A DNA stretch of 64,000 nt from Rhodoferax sp. (GTDB lineage: Bacteria > Pseudomonadota > Gammaproteobacteria > Burkholderiales > Burkholderiaceae_C). The stretch lies in NCBI RefSeq assembly GCF_030697375.1, contig NZ_JAUYQD010000040.1:62001-126000 (forward strand), written 5' to 3'. Below are positions 36,449-45,673 of the stretch, piece after piece; the first letter of the stretch is position 1; each line of letters begins with the position of its first letter. The notes beneath the pieces are model-generated. The model was not told where the DNA came from, did no database searches, and worked only from the letters and a program-made list of their open reading frames with translations. Both the position numbers and the translations under genes were made by a program.

Positions 36449-37948
36449 ATGAAAACCGCGCACGCTTCCACCCTGAACCTGCTGACCGTACGCAACGGGG
36501 CCATCGTGGTGGTGCTGTTGCTGGCGGCCACCGCCTGCGGCTTTTTGCTCGACCAACACATCTCGTTGACGAGCCAGGCCATGTTGTACGTCCTGGCCGT
36601 GGTGATTGCCTCGTACACCTTGCGCTGGCAAGTGTCGGTGCTGTGTGCCGTGGCGGCGGTCACGGTCTTCAACTTCTTTTTTGTCCCCCCCCGCTGGACC
36701 TTTGAAGTGGAGAACCGGGAGCATCTGATAACGCTGTTCACCATGCTGCTGGTGGCCCTGGTCATCAGCCATTTGGCAGCCCGGCTGCGCCGGGAAACGG
36801 AAGCTGCCCGCCTGAACGCGCGGCGTGCCCAGCAATTGCAGGCATTGGCCACCGACCTCTCCAGTGCCACATCGGCCCCAGAAATGAAGGCGCTGGGCCA
36901 AACGGCCCTGGACTCCGCCTTCGAAGGCCCCTGTGTGCTGGCGCTGCAAAGGCCGGACGGCGCGCTCGACCTGCCGATGGAGCTGGTGTCTTCCGTGGGA
37001 GATGGCATGCACTGCTGCATGCGCGAACTGGCCGTGCTGGGGCCGGGGACCGGTCGCTGGCCTGGGCTGAACGCCTGGTACCTGCCGCTGGGCGACAAAG
37101 GCCATACCAGTGGTGCAGCCTACATCCCGTCTGCGCAAGCGGAAGACACTGCAGGCCGGGAGCATGCCCAGGCGCTGTGCACCTTGCTGGCCCAGGCCTT
37201 GTGGCGGATGCACCTGACTTCTTCGATGCGGGTGGCCCAAAACGAAACACAGCGACAACAGCTACAAAGTACTTTTTTAGCGGCCATTTCGCACGATTTG
37301 CGCACGCCTCTGGCGGCGGTGGTTGGCGCCGCGTCTTCCCTGCAGGCCCAGCGCGACAAGCTCAGCCCAGAAGAGCAGGACCGGATGCTGGGCAGCATTG
37401 TCAGCGAGGCGTCCTACCTGTCCAGCGTGACGGAAAACACACTGCAACTCGTGCAATTGAGCAATTCGTCACAAGAACTCCACCGGGACTGGGAATCCAT
37501 CGAAGAAATCGTGGGTGCGGTCCTGGCACGGGTGCGCCAGCGTGACCCGGCGCGGCGCATCCAATTCAAGGTGCCGGAAGGCTTGCCTTTGATTCAGGTT
37601 GACCCTGTATTGATCGCCCAACTGATAGGCAATTTGCTGGACAACGCGCTCAAGTACAGCCCAGCGACCATCGACCTGACCGTGTGCACTGCGGAACACC
37701 AACTGCGGGTAGCGGTCAAAGACCGGGGGGATGGCATTCCAGAAGACATGTACCCCACCATCTTTCAACCCTACTCCAGGGGAGACTCCTCCGGCCAACG
37801 GGGTGCGGGGCTGGGCCTGGCCCTGTGCCGGGCCATCGCCACCGCACATGGTGGCACTTTGACACTCAGACCGCGCGCCGGTGGTGGCAACAGTTTCACG
37901 CTGGCGCTGCCGCTGGCGTCCGAACAACCGCCCAGGGAGATCCCATGA
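36449..37948 (+). CDS. Short KdpD-like sensor histidine kinase (no KdpD N-domain)
   Basis: A 499-aa membrane kinase. It has four hydrophobic segments (about 16-115) in the DUF4118 pattern with VTVFNFFFVPPRWTF, a GAF-like middle (about 135-255), a HisKA H-box AISHDLRTPLAAVVGAASSL, N-box NLLDNALKY and GAGLGLAL. The sequence matches the second half of KdpD, but the ~400-residue N-terminal KdpD/USP domain is absent. The response regulator overlaps by four bases (ATGA) and kup follows. A C8 tract is at 36685-36692. Confidence 0.85.
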   Translation: MKTAHASTLNLLTVRNGAIVVVLLLAATACGFLLDQHISLTSQAMLYVLAVVIASYTLRWQVSVLCAVAAVTVFNFFFVPPRWTFEVENREHLITLFTMLLVALVISHLAARLRRETEAARLNARRAQQLQALATDLSSATSAPEMKALGQTALDSAFEGPCVLALQRPDGALDLPMELVSSVGDGMHCCMRELAVLGPGTGRWPGLNAWYLPLGDKGHTSGAAYIPSAQAEDTAGREHAQALCTLLAQALWRMHLTSSMRVAQNETQRQQLQSTFLAAISHDLRTPLAAVVGAASSLQAQRDKLSPEEQDRMLGSIVSEASYLSSVTENTLQLVQLSNSSQELHRDWESIEEIVGAVLARVRQRDPARRIQFKVPEGLPLIQVDPVLIAQLIGNLLDNALKYSPATIDLTVCTAEHQLRVAVKDRGDGIPEDMYPTIFQPYSRGDSSGQRGAGLGLALCRAIATAHGGTLTLRPRAGGGNSFTLALPLASEQPPREIP

Positions 37949-38631
37949 GCCTGCGCATACTGGTGGTGGAGGATGACCGCGAGATCCGGGCGTGGCTGCA
38001 ATCCACACTGTCGGTGGAGGGGTTTGAGGTACGCACCGCCGTGTCTGTGAGTGAGGCCAGCGCACTCCTGCGCCATGCGCCACCGGACGTCATCGTGCTG
38101 GACCTGGGCTTGCCCGATGGGGACGGTGTAGACCTGGTGCACGAGGTGCGCAAGCACCACACCCTGCCCATCGTGGTGGTGTCCGCGCGCCACCAGGAGG
38201 CGCAAAAAATCCAACTCCTGGATGCCGGTGCGGATGACTACCTCACCAAACCGTTCAGTGTGGGCGAGTTGCTGGCCCGCATTCGGGTGGCACTGCGCCA
38301 CCGTGGCACGGCATTGGCAGCCGCCGTGACCCTGCATGCACTGGACGACTTGCGCATTGACCTGGCGCTGCATAGCGTGCAACGTGGCGGGGAAACCCTC
38401 CACCTTACGCCCACGGAATACAAACTCCTCGCCCGCCTGGTGCGCAGTGTGGGCCGCGTGGTGACCCACCGGCAATTGCTCGCCGACGTGTGGGGGCCGG
38501 AATACACGGAACACACCCACTACCTGCGCCTGTACATGGGGCAACTGCGGGCCAAGGTGGAGGTGGACCCGGCTGAACCCCGGCATTTGCTGACCGAAAC
38601 GGGCGTCGGCTACCGCCTGGCTGCGGTCTGA
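37945..38631 (+). CDS. KdpE-like OmpR-family response regulator
   Basis: A 228-aa regulator: receiver domain with acidic pocket VVEDDRE, phosphoacceptor Asp in [11 protein letters not shown], and KPF; then a winged-helix trans_reg_C domain ([19 protein letters not shown]). [17 protein letters not shown] is typical of KdpE. It pairs with the overlapping short KdpD-like kinase. Its likely target is the adjacent potassium transporter gene kup, 71 bases downstream, since no kdpFABC is present here; this is inference. Confidence 0.88.
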   Translation: MSLRILVVEDDREIRAWLQSTLSVEGFEVRTAVSVSEASALLRHAPPDVIVLDLGLPDGDGVDLVHEVRKHHTLPIVVVSARHQEAQKIQLLDAGADDYLTKPFSVGELLARIRVALRHRGTALAAAVTLHALDDLRIDLALHSVQRGGETLHLTPTEYKLLARLVRSVGRVVTHRQLLADVWGPEYTEHTHYLRLYMGQLRAKVEVDPAEPRHLLTETGVGYRLAAV

Positions 38632-38702
38632 TTGCGCGTACTTATGCGTTCCTGATGCGTCCGCGCAGACAGTGGGGTTCCGTTCACTCTTTACCGACTG
38701 TT

Positions 38703-40580
38703 ATGCGTAAAACTTCTAGCCGCGAAAGCCTTGGGGCACTCACCTTGGGTGCCATGGGTGTCGTCTACGGAGACATCGGGACCAGCCCGCTGTACACCAT
38801 GAAAGAGGTCTTTAGCCCAGCCACGGGAATTCCGCTGGACGCGACGCACCTGATTGGCGCCGTGTCCGTGATCTTCTGGGGACTGATGGCCATCGTTACC
38901 TTGAAATACGTGCTGCTCATCTTGCGCGCCGACAACCGGGGCGAAGGCGGCATCATGGCGCTGACGGCCTTGGCCGCCAAAGCGGCAGGCAGCACCCCGC
39001 AAAAACGCGTCATCCTGTTGCTGCTGGGCGTCTTTGGTGCGGCCTTGTTTTATGGCGACAGCGTGATTACCCCGGCCATCTCCGTGCTCAGCGCGGTCGA
39101 AGGCCTGGAAGTGGTCACCCCGGCACTGAAACCCTATGTGTTGCCCATCTGCGCCGCCGTTTTGGCCGGACTTTTTGCGGTGCAGCGGTTTGGCACCGGG
39201 CTGGTGGGCAAACTGTTCGGCCCCATCATCGTCCTGTGGTTTGGGGTGCTCACGGTGACGGGGTTGGTCGAAATCGCCCAGCAGCCCGCTATCCTGGCAG
39301 CCCTCAATCCGCTGAACGGACTGGCGTTTTTAAGTGCCCAAGGGGCGCATATGTTTGTGGCCGTGGGCGCCATTGTGCTGGCATTCACCGGCGCAGAGGC
39401 TCTTTACGCCGACATGGGGCATTTTGGCAAACGCCCCATCCAGTGGGCTTGGGGCGGCTTGGTCTTGCCCGCCCTGGCAATCAACTACATGGGACAAGGC
39501 GCGCTGTTAATGCGTGACCCTTCTGCTCTGGCAAATCCGTTTTATCGCCTGTTCCCTGAAGCCTGGCTGATCCCCGCCGTGGTCTTGGCGACCTTTGCCA
39601 CGGTGATCGCGTCCCAGGCCGTTATTTCCGGCGCTTATTCCATGACCAAGCAGGCGGTGCAACTGGGGCTGCTTCCCCGCATGGCGGTGCACTACACCTC
39701 GGCCAAGGAAGCGGGGCAGATTTACATGCCCGAGGTGAACTGGTTGCTGCTGGCGGCGGTGCTGCTGGCCGTGGTGGGGTTTGGCAGTTCGTCGGCCATG
39801 GCGGCGGCCTACGGAATCGCTGTCACCGTGACCATGCTCATCACCACGCTGCTGACCTTTTTTGTGATTCGCAGCGGGTGGAAATACCCTTTGCCCGTGG
39901 CCATTGCGGCAACTGCCGTGTTTTTGGCCCTGGACTTGCTGCTGGTGGTGTCCTGCTCCATCAAGTTCTTCCAGGGCGGCTGGTTTCCGCTGGTGCTGGG
40001 CCTTGCCCTCTTCATCATCATGGCCACCTGGCGGCGCGGCCGCGAACTGCTGATTGAAAGCATTCGCCAAGACGACCCCGAGCTGATGCCCTTTATCACG
40101 GGACTGTCCGCAGACACGGTGCACCGCGTTTCGCGCACGGCGGTGTATGCGGTGGCCAACCCCGGCACGGTGCCGCAGGCTTTGATGCACAACCTGAAAC
40201 ACAACCAGGTGCTGCACGAGCGCAATGTCATTCTCACAGTGGTATTCCACGACGTGCCCTGGATTCCATTCGAAGAACGGGTGGAGGTGCAGCCCCTGGT
40301 GCCCGGTTTCTGGCGCGTGCAGGTGAATTACGGCTTCAAAAACACACCGGACATCCCCAATGCCCTGGAGTTGTGCAAGGCCAAGGGTTTACCCATCAAT
40401 TTGTTCGAAACCTCGTATTTTCTGAGCCGTGAAATCATCGTGCCGACCAAGGGCACCGGTATGGCCCATTGGCGTGAAGCCCTGTTTGCGCTGATGTCAC
40501 GCAACTCCGGCAGCGTGGCGGGCTTCTTTCGCTTGCCCAACAACTGCGTGGTCGAGTTGGGCACCCGGGTTCAGATTTGA
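38703..40580 (+). CDS. kup: Low-affinity potassium transporter Kup
   Basis: A 625-aa KUP/HAK/KT transporter with about 12 membrane helices. It starts with [22 protein letters not shown] and contains [31 protein letters not shown], and the C-terminal cytosolic domain with [20 protein letters not shown] and [19 protein letters not shown] sequence. It imports K+ with protons. I chose the ATG at 38703; a further 16 residues are open upstream. The preceding two-component pair resembles KdpDE. It converges with the kinase gene ten bases downstream; no terminator is evident. Confidence 0.95.
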   Translation: MRKTSSRESLGALTLGAMGVVYGDIGTSPLYTMKEVFSPATGIPLDATHLIGAVSVIFWGLMAIVTLKYVLLILRADNRGEGGIMALTALAAKAAGSTPQKRVILLLLGVFGAALFYGDSVITPAISVLSAVEGLEVVTPALKPYVLPICAAVLAGLFAVQRFGTGLVGKLFGPIIVLWFGVLTVTGLVEIAQQPAILAALNPLNGLAFLSAQGAHMFVAVGAIVLAFTGAEALYADMGHFGKRPIQWAWGGLVLPALAINYMGQGALLMRDPSALANPFYRLFPEAWLIPAVVLATFATVIASQAVISGAYSMTKQAVQLGLLPRMAVHYTSAKEAGQIYMPEVNWLLLAAVLLAVVGFGSSSAMAAAYGIAVTVTMLITTLLTFFVIRSGWKYPLPVAIAATAVFLALDLLLVVSCSIKFFQGGWFPLVLGLALFIIMATWRRGRELLIESIRQDDPELMPFITGLSADTVHRVSRTAVYAVANPGTVPQALMHNLKHNQVLHERNVILTVVFHDVPWIPFEERVEVQPLVPGFWRVQVNYGFKNTPDIPNALELCKAKGLPINLFETSYFLSREIIVPTKGTGMAHWREALFALMSRNSGSVAGFFRLPNNCVVELGTRVQI

Positions 40581-40590
40581 GCGACCCGGA

Positions 40591-43053
40591 TCAACTGGAC
40601 TGTTTGAACGCCATCACCGCCTGGTTGCGCAGGGTGCGCAGCAGGGCGAGTTCTTTTTCGTCCAGATTCAGCGCACCCAGGGCGGCCTTGTCGGCATAGA
40701 TCAGGCCGAAGGGCGCACCCTTGATTTGCAGTGGCAGCAGCAAAAAAGTGGGGGCGTTGATGCCCTTGCGGTACCACTCGGGCAGGCGCTGCGCGATGCG
40801 TGTCTCGGTTGCGTCGCTGATCATGGTGTCCACCCCTTTGGTACACACCACGGAGAACAGGTCTGGAACACTGGCTTTGAGATGCGTCTTGAAGCCCTTG
40901 ACAAACTGCTCCACGCCGTTGCCCAGCCCAAACCGCCCCGTCATGGTTTCGGTCTTGGCGTCACGCATGCAAAAAATGATGCGATCAAACTCCAGCGCGC
41001 GGAACATGGTTTCCAGAATCATGCGCAGCACATCGACGAGCTTGAAGTCTTCCACCATGGCGTTGGTGATGTCTTGAATGCCAGCAGCCAGGGTGTCTTC
41101 CACCATTCTTGTTTTGACCGGCGCGACGGCCCCGGTTTCCAGGACAACGGCTTGGGTGGCCTGCAACTCGAAACGGCTCAGGCCCGCATCCGTCTGCCCG
41201 TGCTGGGCCGGTTCTTCCAAGCCTTCGGGCATTTTCAGCAGCTTGGCGGCCGCAGAGCCCGGTTTGACGTGGATATCCATCGCGTTGGCCAACTCGATCA
41301 GCTTCTGCCGGGCCTCCGCGGTAGCCGCAATCACATCTTTGGCATTGCTGCCCACGCAGTGCGCGTACTTGTGGGTGACCTGGGAGATGTGTGCATCCAC
41401 GTCCTTGGGGTCGGCGTGCAACAGCACATCCGCAATCTCATTGGACGCCAGCGCAATCCAGCGAATCCGTTCACCCGTGTCGGATGGAGCCCTGCTGGGT
41501 GGCGCACCCACGGGTTTGCGCATGCACCGCTGTATATCCTGGGGCAGTCCCCAAGCCTTGGCAACGCCAATACCCAATTCTTCGTAGTTCAAACCAAGCA
41601 CGCTGGCCGATGCGGCGGCCTCGGTCACCGTTTCACGCGGGGATGCCATCAGGCTGCGCACCTGGCCGGCTTCTTCAGGAAAATAAAACTGCACCAGCAG
41701 CCTCCCCAAATTCTGGAACATGGCGCCAATAAAGGCCTCTTCACTTTCACGCGGAATCGGGCACATTTCTCCGCCGATGGAGCCCGCCATCAGCGAGCGC
41801 AAAAACTCCTCCTTGAGCAAGGCCGCGTGTTTTTTGTCCTGCATATGCTCCAGCAGCACCAGGCTCAAAGCCATGTTGCGAATGCCGTTGAAGCCCACCA
41901 GGTTCACGGCACGCGACACCGTGCTGATACTGCCCCCCCTGGCGTAGTGCGCACTGTTCACCAGGCGCAAGAGCTTGTTCGTCAGGGCCACATCCTTCAG
42001 GATTTCATTGGTGACGCTGTTGACGCTTTCTGTCTCGGAGGTGGCCAATCTCTGGATACGCACCACCGAGTCGGAGAGCGCGGGGAAGTCGGTTTTGTGC
42101 CGCATGCGACGCAGCAAAAACTCCAGCGTGCCACTTTTGTCGCCTCCAGCACCGGCCCCAGGCTCCACCGGGCTGGTTGCAGGTTTGGCCCACTGCTCCA
42201 ACTCGCTCAAAAAAGTGCGCGCGCTGGCAAAGCGTTGTTTGGGGTCTTTGGCCAGTGCCCGTGTCACGATGGCGCGCAAACGGTCGTCCACATCGGCGCC
42301 CATCGTCCCAGGCAGCGCCAACTGCTCATGCACCACGCGGTAGGTCGCCCGGTAGGGGTCACGCTCTTCGATCAAGGGTTTTCCCAGCAGCAACTCCGCC
42401 AGCACCATGCCGGCCGAGAAAATATCCATGGAAAGAGAGGGCTCCTCGCCATTGGTCGCTTCGGGGGACATGTACCCGACCGTACCACCCGCCATGGCGC
42501 CGGGCCCCGGGCCATTGCGGGTCTTGATACGCGCAGCAATTCCAAAGTCCATCACCCGGGCACGCCCGGCGGCATCCACCAAAATATTGGACGGTTTCAA
42601 GTCGCGGTGCACCACCCCCGCGTTGTGGGCCACCGCCACTGCGTCCAGCACATCCATCATCAGGGCGACGGCTTCGGGTGGCGGCAAGGCACCGCGTTGC
42701 TTGATGACCTGGTTCAAGGTCAAACCCGCGATGTACTCAAACACCAAATAAGGCTGGCGGTCTTGAATGTCGGCTTCAAACACAGGAACAATGTTGGGGT
42801 GTGCAACCCGGCTGACGCTGCGGGCTTCTTGCAGCCACTGGGCCACCGCCTGGTCGTCCGACCCGTCGCCAATGCGCATGACCTTGATCGCCACCTCGCG
42901 CTCCATACGGGGGTCGAACGCCAGCCACACCGTCGATTGCGCACCTTGGCCCAGCACCTTGCGCAATTCAAACCGCCCCAAAGTGCCCGATGCACGCAAC
43001 CCACCCGTGGACGAGGACTGGCGACTGTTTGAAAACGATGGCAACTCAGACAT
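40591..43053 (-). CDS. Ser/Thr protein kinase-HDOD-GAF signalling protein
   Basis: An 820-aa soluble three-part protein. Residues about 25-290 are a Hanks-type kinase with glycine loop GQGAQSTVW, catalytic Lys in VAIKVM, HRDLKPSN and MDFG, all intact. About 310-530 is an HDOD domain (TDFPALSDSVVRIQRLA, LVNSAHYARGGSISTVSRAV). About 640-815 is GAF-like (GIQDITNAMVEDFKLVDVLRMIL, FLLLPLQIKGAPFGLIYADK). It probably turns a bound signal into Ser/Thr phosphorylation. Its ATG lies eight bases inside the end of the EAL gene, so the two are co-translated. Confidence 0.88.
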   Translation of the reverse strand: MSELPSFSNSRQSSSTGGLRASGTLGRFELRKVLGQGAQSTVWLAFDPRMEREVAIKVMRIGDGSDDQAVAQWLQEARSVSRVAHPNIVPVFEADIQDRQPYLVFEYIAGLTLNQVIKQRGALPPPEAVALMMDVLDAVAVAHNAGVVHRDLKPSNILVDAAGRARVMDFGIAARIKTRNGPGPGAMAGGTVGYMSPEATNGEEPSLSMDIFSAGMVLAELLLGKPLIEERDPYRATYRVVHEQLALPGTMGADVDDRLRAIVTRALAKDPKQRFASARTFLSELEQWAKPATSPVEPGAGAGGDKSGTLEFLLRRMRHKTDFPALSDSVVRIQRLATSETESVNSVTNEILKDVALTNKLLRLVNSAHYARGGSISTVSRAVNLVGFNGIRNMALSLVLLEHMQDKKHAALLKEEFLRSLMAGSIGGEMCPIPRESEEAFIGAMFQNLGRLLVQFYFPEEAGQVRSLMASPRETVTEAAASASVLGLNYEELGIGVAKAWGLPQDIQRCMRKPVGAPPSRAPSDTGERIRWIALASNEIADVLLHADPKDVDAHISQVTHKYAHCVGSNAKDVIAATAEARQKLIELANAMDIHVKPGSAAAKLLKMPEGLEEPAQHGQTDAGLSRFELQATQAVVLETGAVAPVKTRMVEDTLAAGIQDITNAMVEDFKLVDVLRMILETMFRALEFDRIIFCMRDAKTETMTGRFGLGNGVEQFVKGFKTHLKASVPDLFSVVCTKGVDTMISDATETRIAQRLPEWYRKGINAPTFLLLPLQIKGAPFGLIYADKAALGALNLDEKELALLRTLRNQAVMAFKQSS

Positions 43054-44398
43054 GGCTTGCGGCGGTGTGTTTTAGAAAATATTCGGCAAATTGCTCACTG
43101 GGCACAGGCTTGCTGAACAAATAGCCCTGAAACCGATGGCAATCATTTTGCACCAGGAACGCACGCTGCCCCTCGGTTTCAACACCTTCTGCAATGACGG
43201 TGAAATGCAGGCTTTTACCCAGGCCAATCACCATGCATGCAATGGCTGCGTCATTGGGGTCCGTCAGCACGTCGCGGACAAAGGACTGGTCAATTTTCAA
43301 CTGGTCCAGCGGCAAACGTTTAAGGTAGTTCAAGGAGGAGTATCCGGTTCCGAAATCGTCCAATGAAAAGCCCACCCCCAGGGCCTTGAGCTTCTCCATT
43401 TTCAGGATGATGTCCTCCATGTCATGCGCCAAAGAGCTCTCGGTCAGCTCCAATTTGAGCTGCTGTGCCCGCACCCCGGTACGGTCCATCACCGATTGCA
43501 CCTGCTGCACAAAATCCGGCTGGCGAAACTGATGGACACTCACGTTGACTGACAGCGTCAGCCCGGCCATGCCCTCCTGGCCAGACCACGCCACCAATTG
43601 GGTGCAGGCCGTGCCCAGCACCCAAGAGCCCAGCGGCAAAATCAAACCCGTTTGCTCCGCCAAGGGAATGAACTCGTCAGGCGGTACCAAGCCCAACTTC
43701 GGGTGGCGCCAGCGCAGCAAAGCCTCGGCGCCGGTCACCTGCCCCTGCGAAGTCACTTGGGGCTGGTACACCAAAAAAAACTCACCGCGCACCAGGCCCT
43801 TGCGCAGATCAATCTCCATCGAAGAGTGTTCGGCCAGATCGGCAATCAGGATGTGCATCAGTGAATACACACCGATCGCGGAAAAGGTATTGTTGACCCA
43901 GGTTCCGCCCCAGCGCATGCTGTCTGGCAGTGCGTAGGCCGATTCAATACCCAGGTTGGTGCTGGCGAGCACCACAAACGCGGCGAAGCAGGCGCCGGTC
44001 ACCGCGTAGCGCAACAGGGCGCGGTCATCGCGCAAAAAAAGCAAAGAGGCGACGGCCAGCACCAGTAGAAAATGGTGGGTGGAACGCGGCACCTGCGCAG
44101 TGGGTATGTCCAGCAACAAGGACATGGCGCAGATCAGCACAAACATGCTGCCGACCAATAAGAAAAAGGCGATCCGGGTGTGCTTGCGGTAGGTCAGCAC
44201 CGCAATGGTGATCCCGACCCATAACATCACAGCATCCGCCACTACGATGGCCCAGGCACCTTTCTGAATGAAGAACAGCCCCCAGCCCATACCCAGCACC
44301 ACCAACAAGGCCGAGCCCACCCGAAGCATCATGCGCACCCGGCGGCGGTGCAATTCGCCCAGCGTACTTCGGGGAGGCGGGTCAGGGGGTGTCAGCAC
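43046..44398 (-). CDS. Membrane-anchored EAL-domain c-di-GMP phosphodiesterase
   Basis: A 450-aa protein. About six hydrophobic segments occupy residues 25-185; a C-terminal EAL domain (about 200-440) follows. Catalytic motifs are complete: EALLRW, NVSVHQF, LELTESSL, DDFGTGYSSL, KIDQSFV, EGVET and QGYLFSKP, so it should hydrolyse c-di-GMP. No GGDEF domain is present. The start is GTG 44398, without a good ribosome site; ATG at 44332 or 44329 is possible. It heads the operon with the kinase-HDOD-GAF gene; a palindrome lies 86 bases upstream. Confidence 0.88.
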   Translation of the reverse strand: MLTPPDPPPRSTLGELHRRRVRMMLRVGSALLVVLGMGWGLFFIQKGAWAIVVADAVMLWVGITIAVLTYRKHTRIAFFLLVGSMFVLICAMSLLLDIPTAQVPRSTHHFLLVLAVASLLFLRDDRALLRYAVTGACFAAFVVLASTNLGIESAYALPDSMRWGGTWVNNTFSAIGVYSLMHILIADLAEHSSMEIDLRKGLVRGEFFLVYQPQVTSQGQVTGAEALLRWRHPKLGLVPPDEFIPLAEQTGLILPLGSWVLGTACTQLVAWSGQEGMAGLTLSVNVSVHQFRQPDFVQQVQSVMDRTGVRAQQLKLELTESSLAHDMEDIILKMEKLKALGVGFSLDDFGTGYSSLNYLKRLPLDQLKIDQSFVRDVLTDPNDAAIACMVIGLGKSLHFTVIAEGVETEGQRAFLVQNDCHRFQGYLFSKPVPSEQFAEYFLKHTAASHV

Positions 44399-44483
44399 GT
44401 CAGTCCGCGCGCTTCGGTAGACCCACCCTGCGCTGTGCCAACAGCGTCAACGGAAATCGGTTTGTACCCATGCGCGGCCCCCA

Positions 44484-44503
44484 AATGTTTCGTTTGAAAC
44501 ATT
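44484..44503. promoter_or_regulatory. Perfect palindrome AATGTTTC-N4-GAAACATT
   Basis: An 8-bp perfect inverted repeat with a 4-base spacer lies between the SIMPL gene stop and the EAL gene start. It has no T-run on either strand, so a terminator is unlikely. It looks like an operator for a dimeric regulator, or the loop of a stable hairpin in the EAL-gene leader. Confidence 0.45.
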
Positions 44504-44517
44504 ATCACCGCCTAACG

Positions 44518-45240
44518 CTATTTCAGTTGGACCGACCCCGAAACGTTGACCACCACCGCCGACTTGCCCGCCTCCATCGGCACCGGGGCATCGGCGGCCA
44601 TCGCTTTCATCTCCATTGCCACCATGCGGGGACGGGGGTTATAGCCCTGGTCGTTGGCATTGACGGCCACGTCACGCAGTGTGTAAGCGCCAAAACCGAA
44701 GCTGTGCGCAATTTCCGCAGCCTTCGCTTTGAAACGGTCGATGGCCAAGGCCTGGGCCTCGGTTTCGGTCTTGTTGCGCAAGTCGCGGCTCAAACTGAAG
44801 GCCGCGTTGTTGATCGTCAAGGTTTGGATCTTGCCCGCCGTGGTGCCAATACGCCCGAAGTCCTTGCCCTCCAGCACCAACTCCGCTGTGCCAGTCCAGC
44901 CATTGATCTTGCCGTCACGCCCATACCGTGGCTGCAGGCCAAAGGCGCCGGTGCGCACCTCCATGGCACCGGATTGGGCCGCCTTCTTGGCCTCGGTCAG
45001 GGCGGTTTCCAGCGCCAGGCGAAGCTGGGACTGCACCGCTGCCGGGTCACTCCCCTCTTTGGAGGTGCCCAAAGTCAGGGTCAGCAAATCCTGCAGCACA
45101 TCCACCGACCCGCTGGAGGCCAACTGAACCACATTGTGCGGCTCTGCGGCCACAGATACCTGTGAAAAAACACCTCCAGCCCACGTCAATACTGCGCAAA
45201 CAGCTACTATTTTTATAGCAAATTTCACATTTAACTCCAA
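44518..45240 (-). CDS. SIMPL-domain (DUF541) periplasmic protein
   Basis: A 240-aa protein with an N-terminal signal region (about 1-32, cut near VSVAA|EPH) and a SIMPL/DUF541 domain: VVQLASSGSVDVLQDLLTLTL, YGRDGKINGWTGTAELVLEG, IDRFKAKAAEIAHSFGF and YNPRPRMVAMEM. The function of the family in bacteria is unclear; some members are linked to oxidative stress. Part of the signal peptide (FAIKIVAVCAVLT) is encoded by a copy of the two-hairpin repeat. It is 20 bases from the next small gene on the same strand. Confidence 0.85.
   Translation of the reverse strand: MELNVKFAIKIVAVCAVLTWAGGVFSQVSVAAEPHNVVQLASSGSVDVLQDLLTLTLGTSKEGSDPAAVQSQLRLALETALTEAKKAAQSGAMEVRTGAFGLQPRYGRDGKINGWTGTAELVLEGKDFGRIGTTAGKIQTLTINNAAFSLSRDLRNKTETEAQALAIDRFKAKAAEIAHSFGFGAYTLRDVAVNANDQGYNPRPRMVAMEMKAMAADAPVPMEAGKSAVVVNVSGSVQLK
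45192..45223 (+). repeat. Two-hairpin repeat half, inside SIMPL signal peptide
   Basis: Reads CTGCGCAAACAGCTACTATTTTTATAGCAA, matching the second half of the repeat; the GGGCT...AGCCC half is absent. It is antisense to the gene and codes for the hydrophobic core of its signal peptide. Confidence 0.7.
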
Positions 45241-45260
45241 GGGTTTATTACACGCCCATC

Positions 45261-45509
45261 TTAGGGGGACTGGCGCAAGGCCTCGCGGCGTTGTTGGCGC
45301 AGTTGCTGGCGTAGTTCTTCGCGCTCTTGCGGGCTCAGTTGCCGCCCCACAACGGCCCCAGGTTCAGCGCGCACAGCACCGGGGGGGCGCGACTGCACCG
45401 CCGCACGCAAGGCCGCCCGGCGTTGCTGCGCCGCCTGCTCACTTTGTTGCGCGTACACGGCAGCGCCACTGAGCGACAAGACCAGACAAATGACAATCGG
45501 TTTCGACAT
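45261..45509 (-). CDS. Small secreted Gln/Arg-rich protein
   Basis: An 82-aa protein with signal peptide MSKPIVICLVLSLSGAAVYA and a mature part of ~62 residues dominated by Gln, Arg, Ala and Glu (QQSEQAAQQRRAAL, LSPQEREELRQQLRQQRREA), probably helical. LSPQEREELRQQL resembles short periplasmic proteins of Comamonadaceae and CpxP/Spy-like helices, but it is too short to assign. It lies upstream of the SIMPL gene and diverges from the OmpR-type regulator. No good ribosome site is seen. Confidence 0.65.
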   Translation of the reverse strand: MSKPIVICLVLSLSGAAVYAQQSEQAAQQRRAALRAAVQSRPPGAVRAEPGAVVGRQLSPQEREELRQQLRQQRREALRQSP

Positions 45510-45673
45510 GGAGATTCAAACGGGTTTCGGCCAACAGCGGTTCACATACTATGGAGAGGGTCTCGCCATTGGTGCGTATATTTTTGTAACATTGTGTCAA
45601 TTACGCCCCATTCTGACCGACGCGACCTTGTGGGGCCGCGCAAAATCGTGTCCGTTACCCATTTGATCCAACT

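Noticed and set aside
40726..43032. A 768-codon open frame on the plus strand antisense to the kinase-HDOD-GAF gene.
   Set aside because: The minus-strand frame carries intact kinase, HDOD and GAF motifs; the antisense frame has none.
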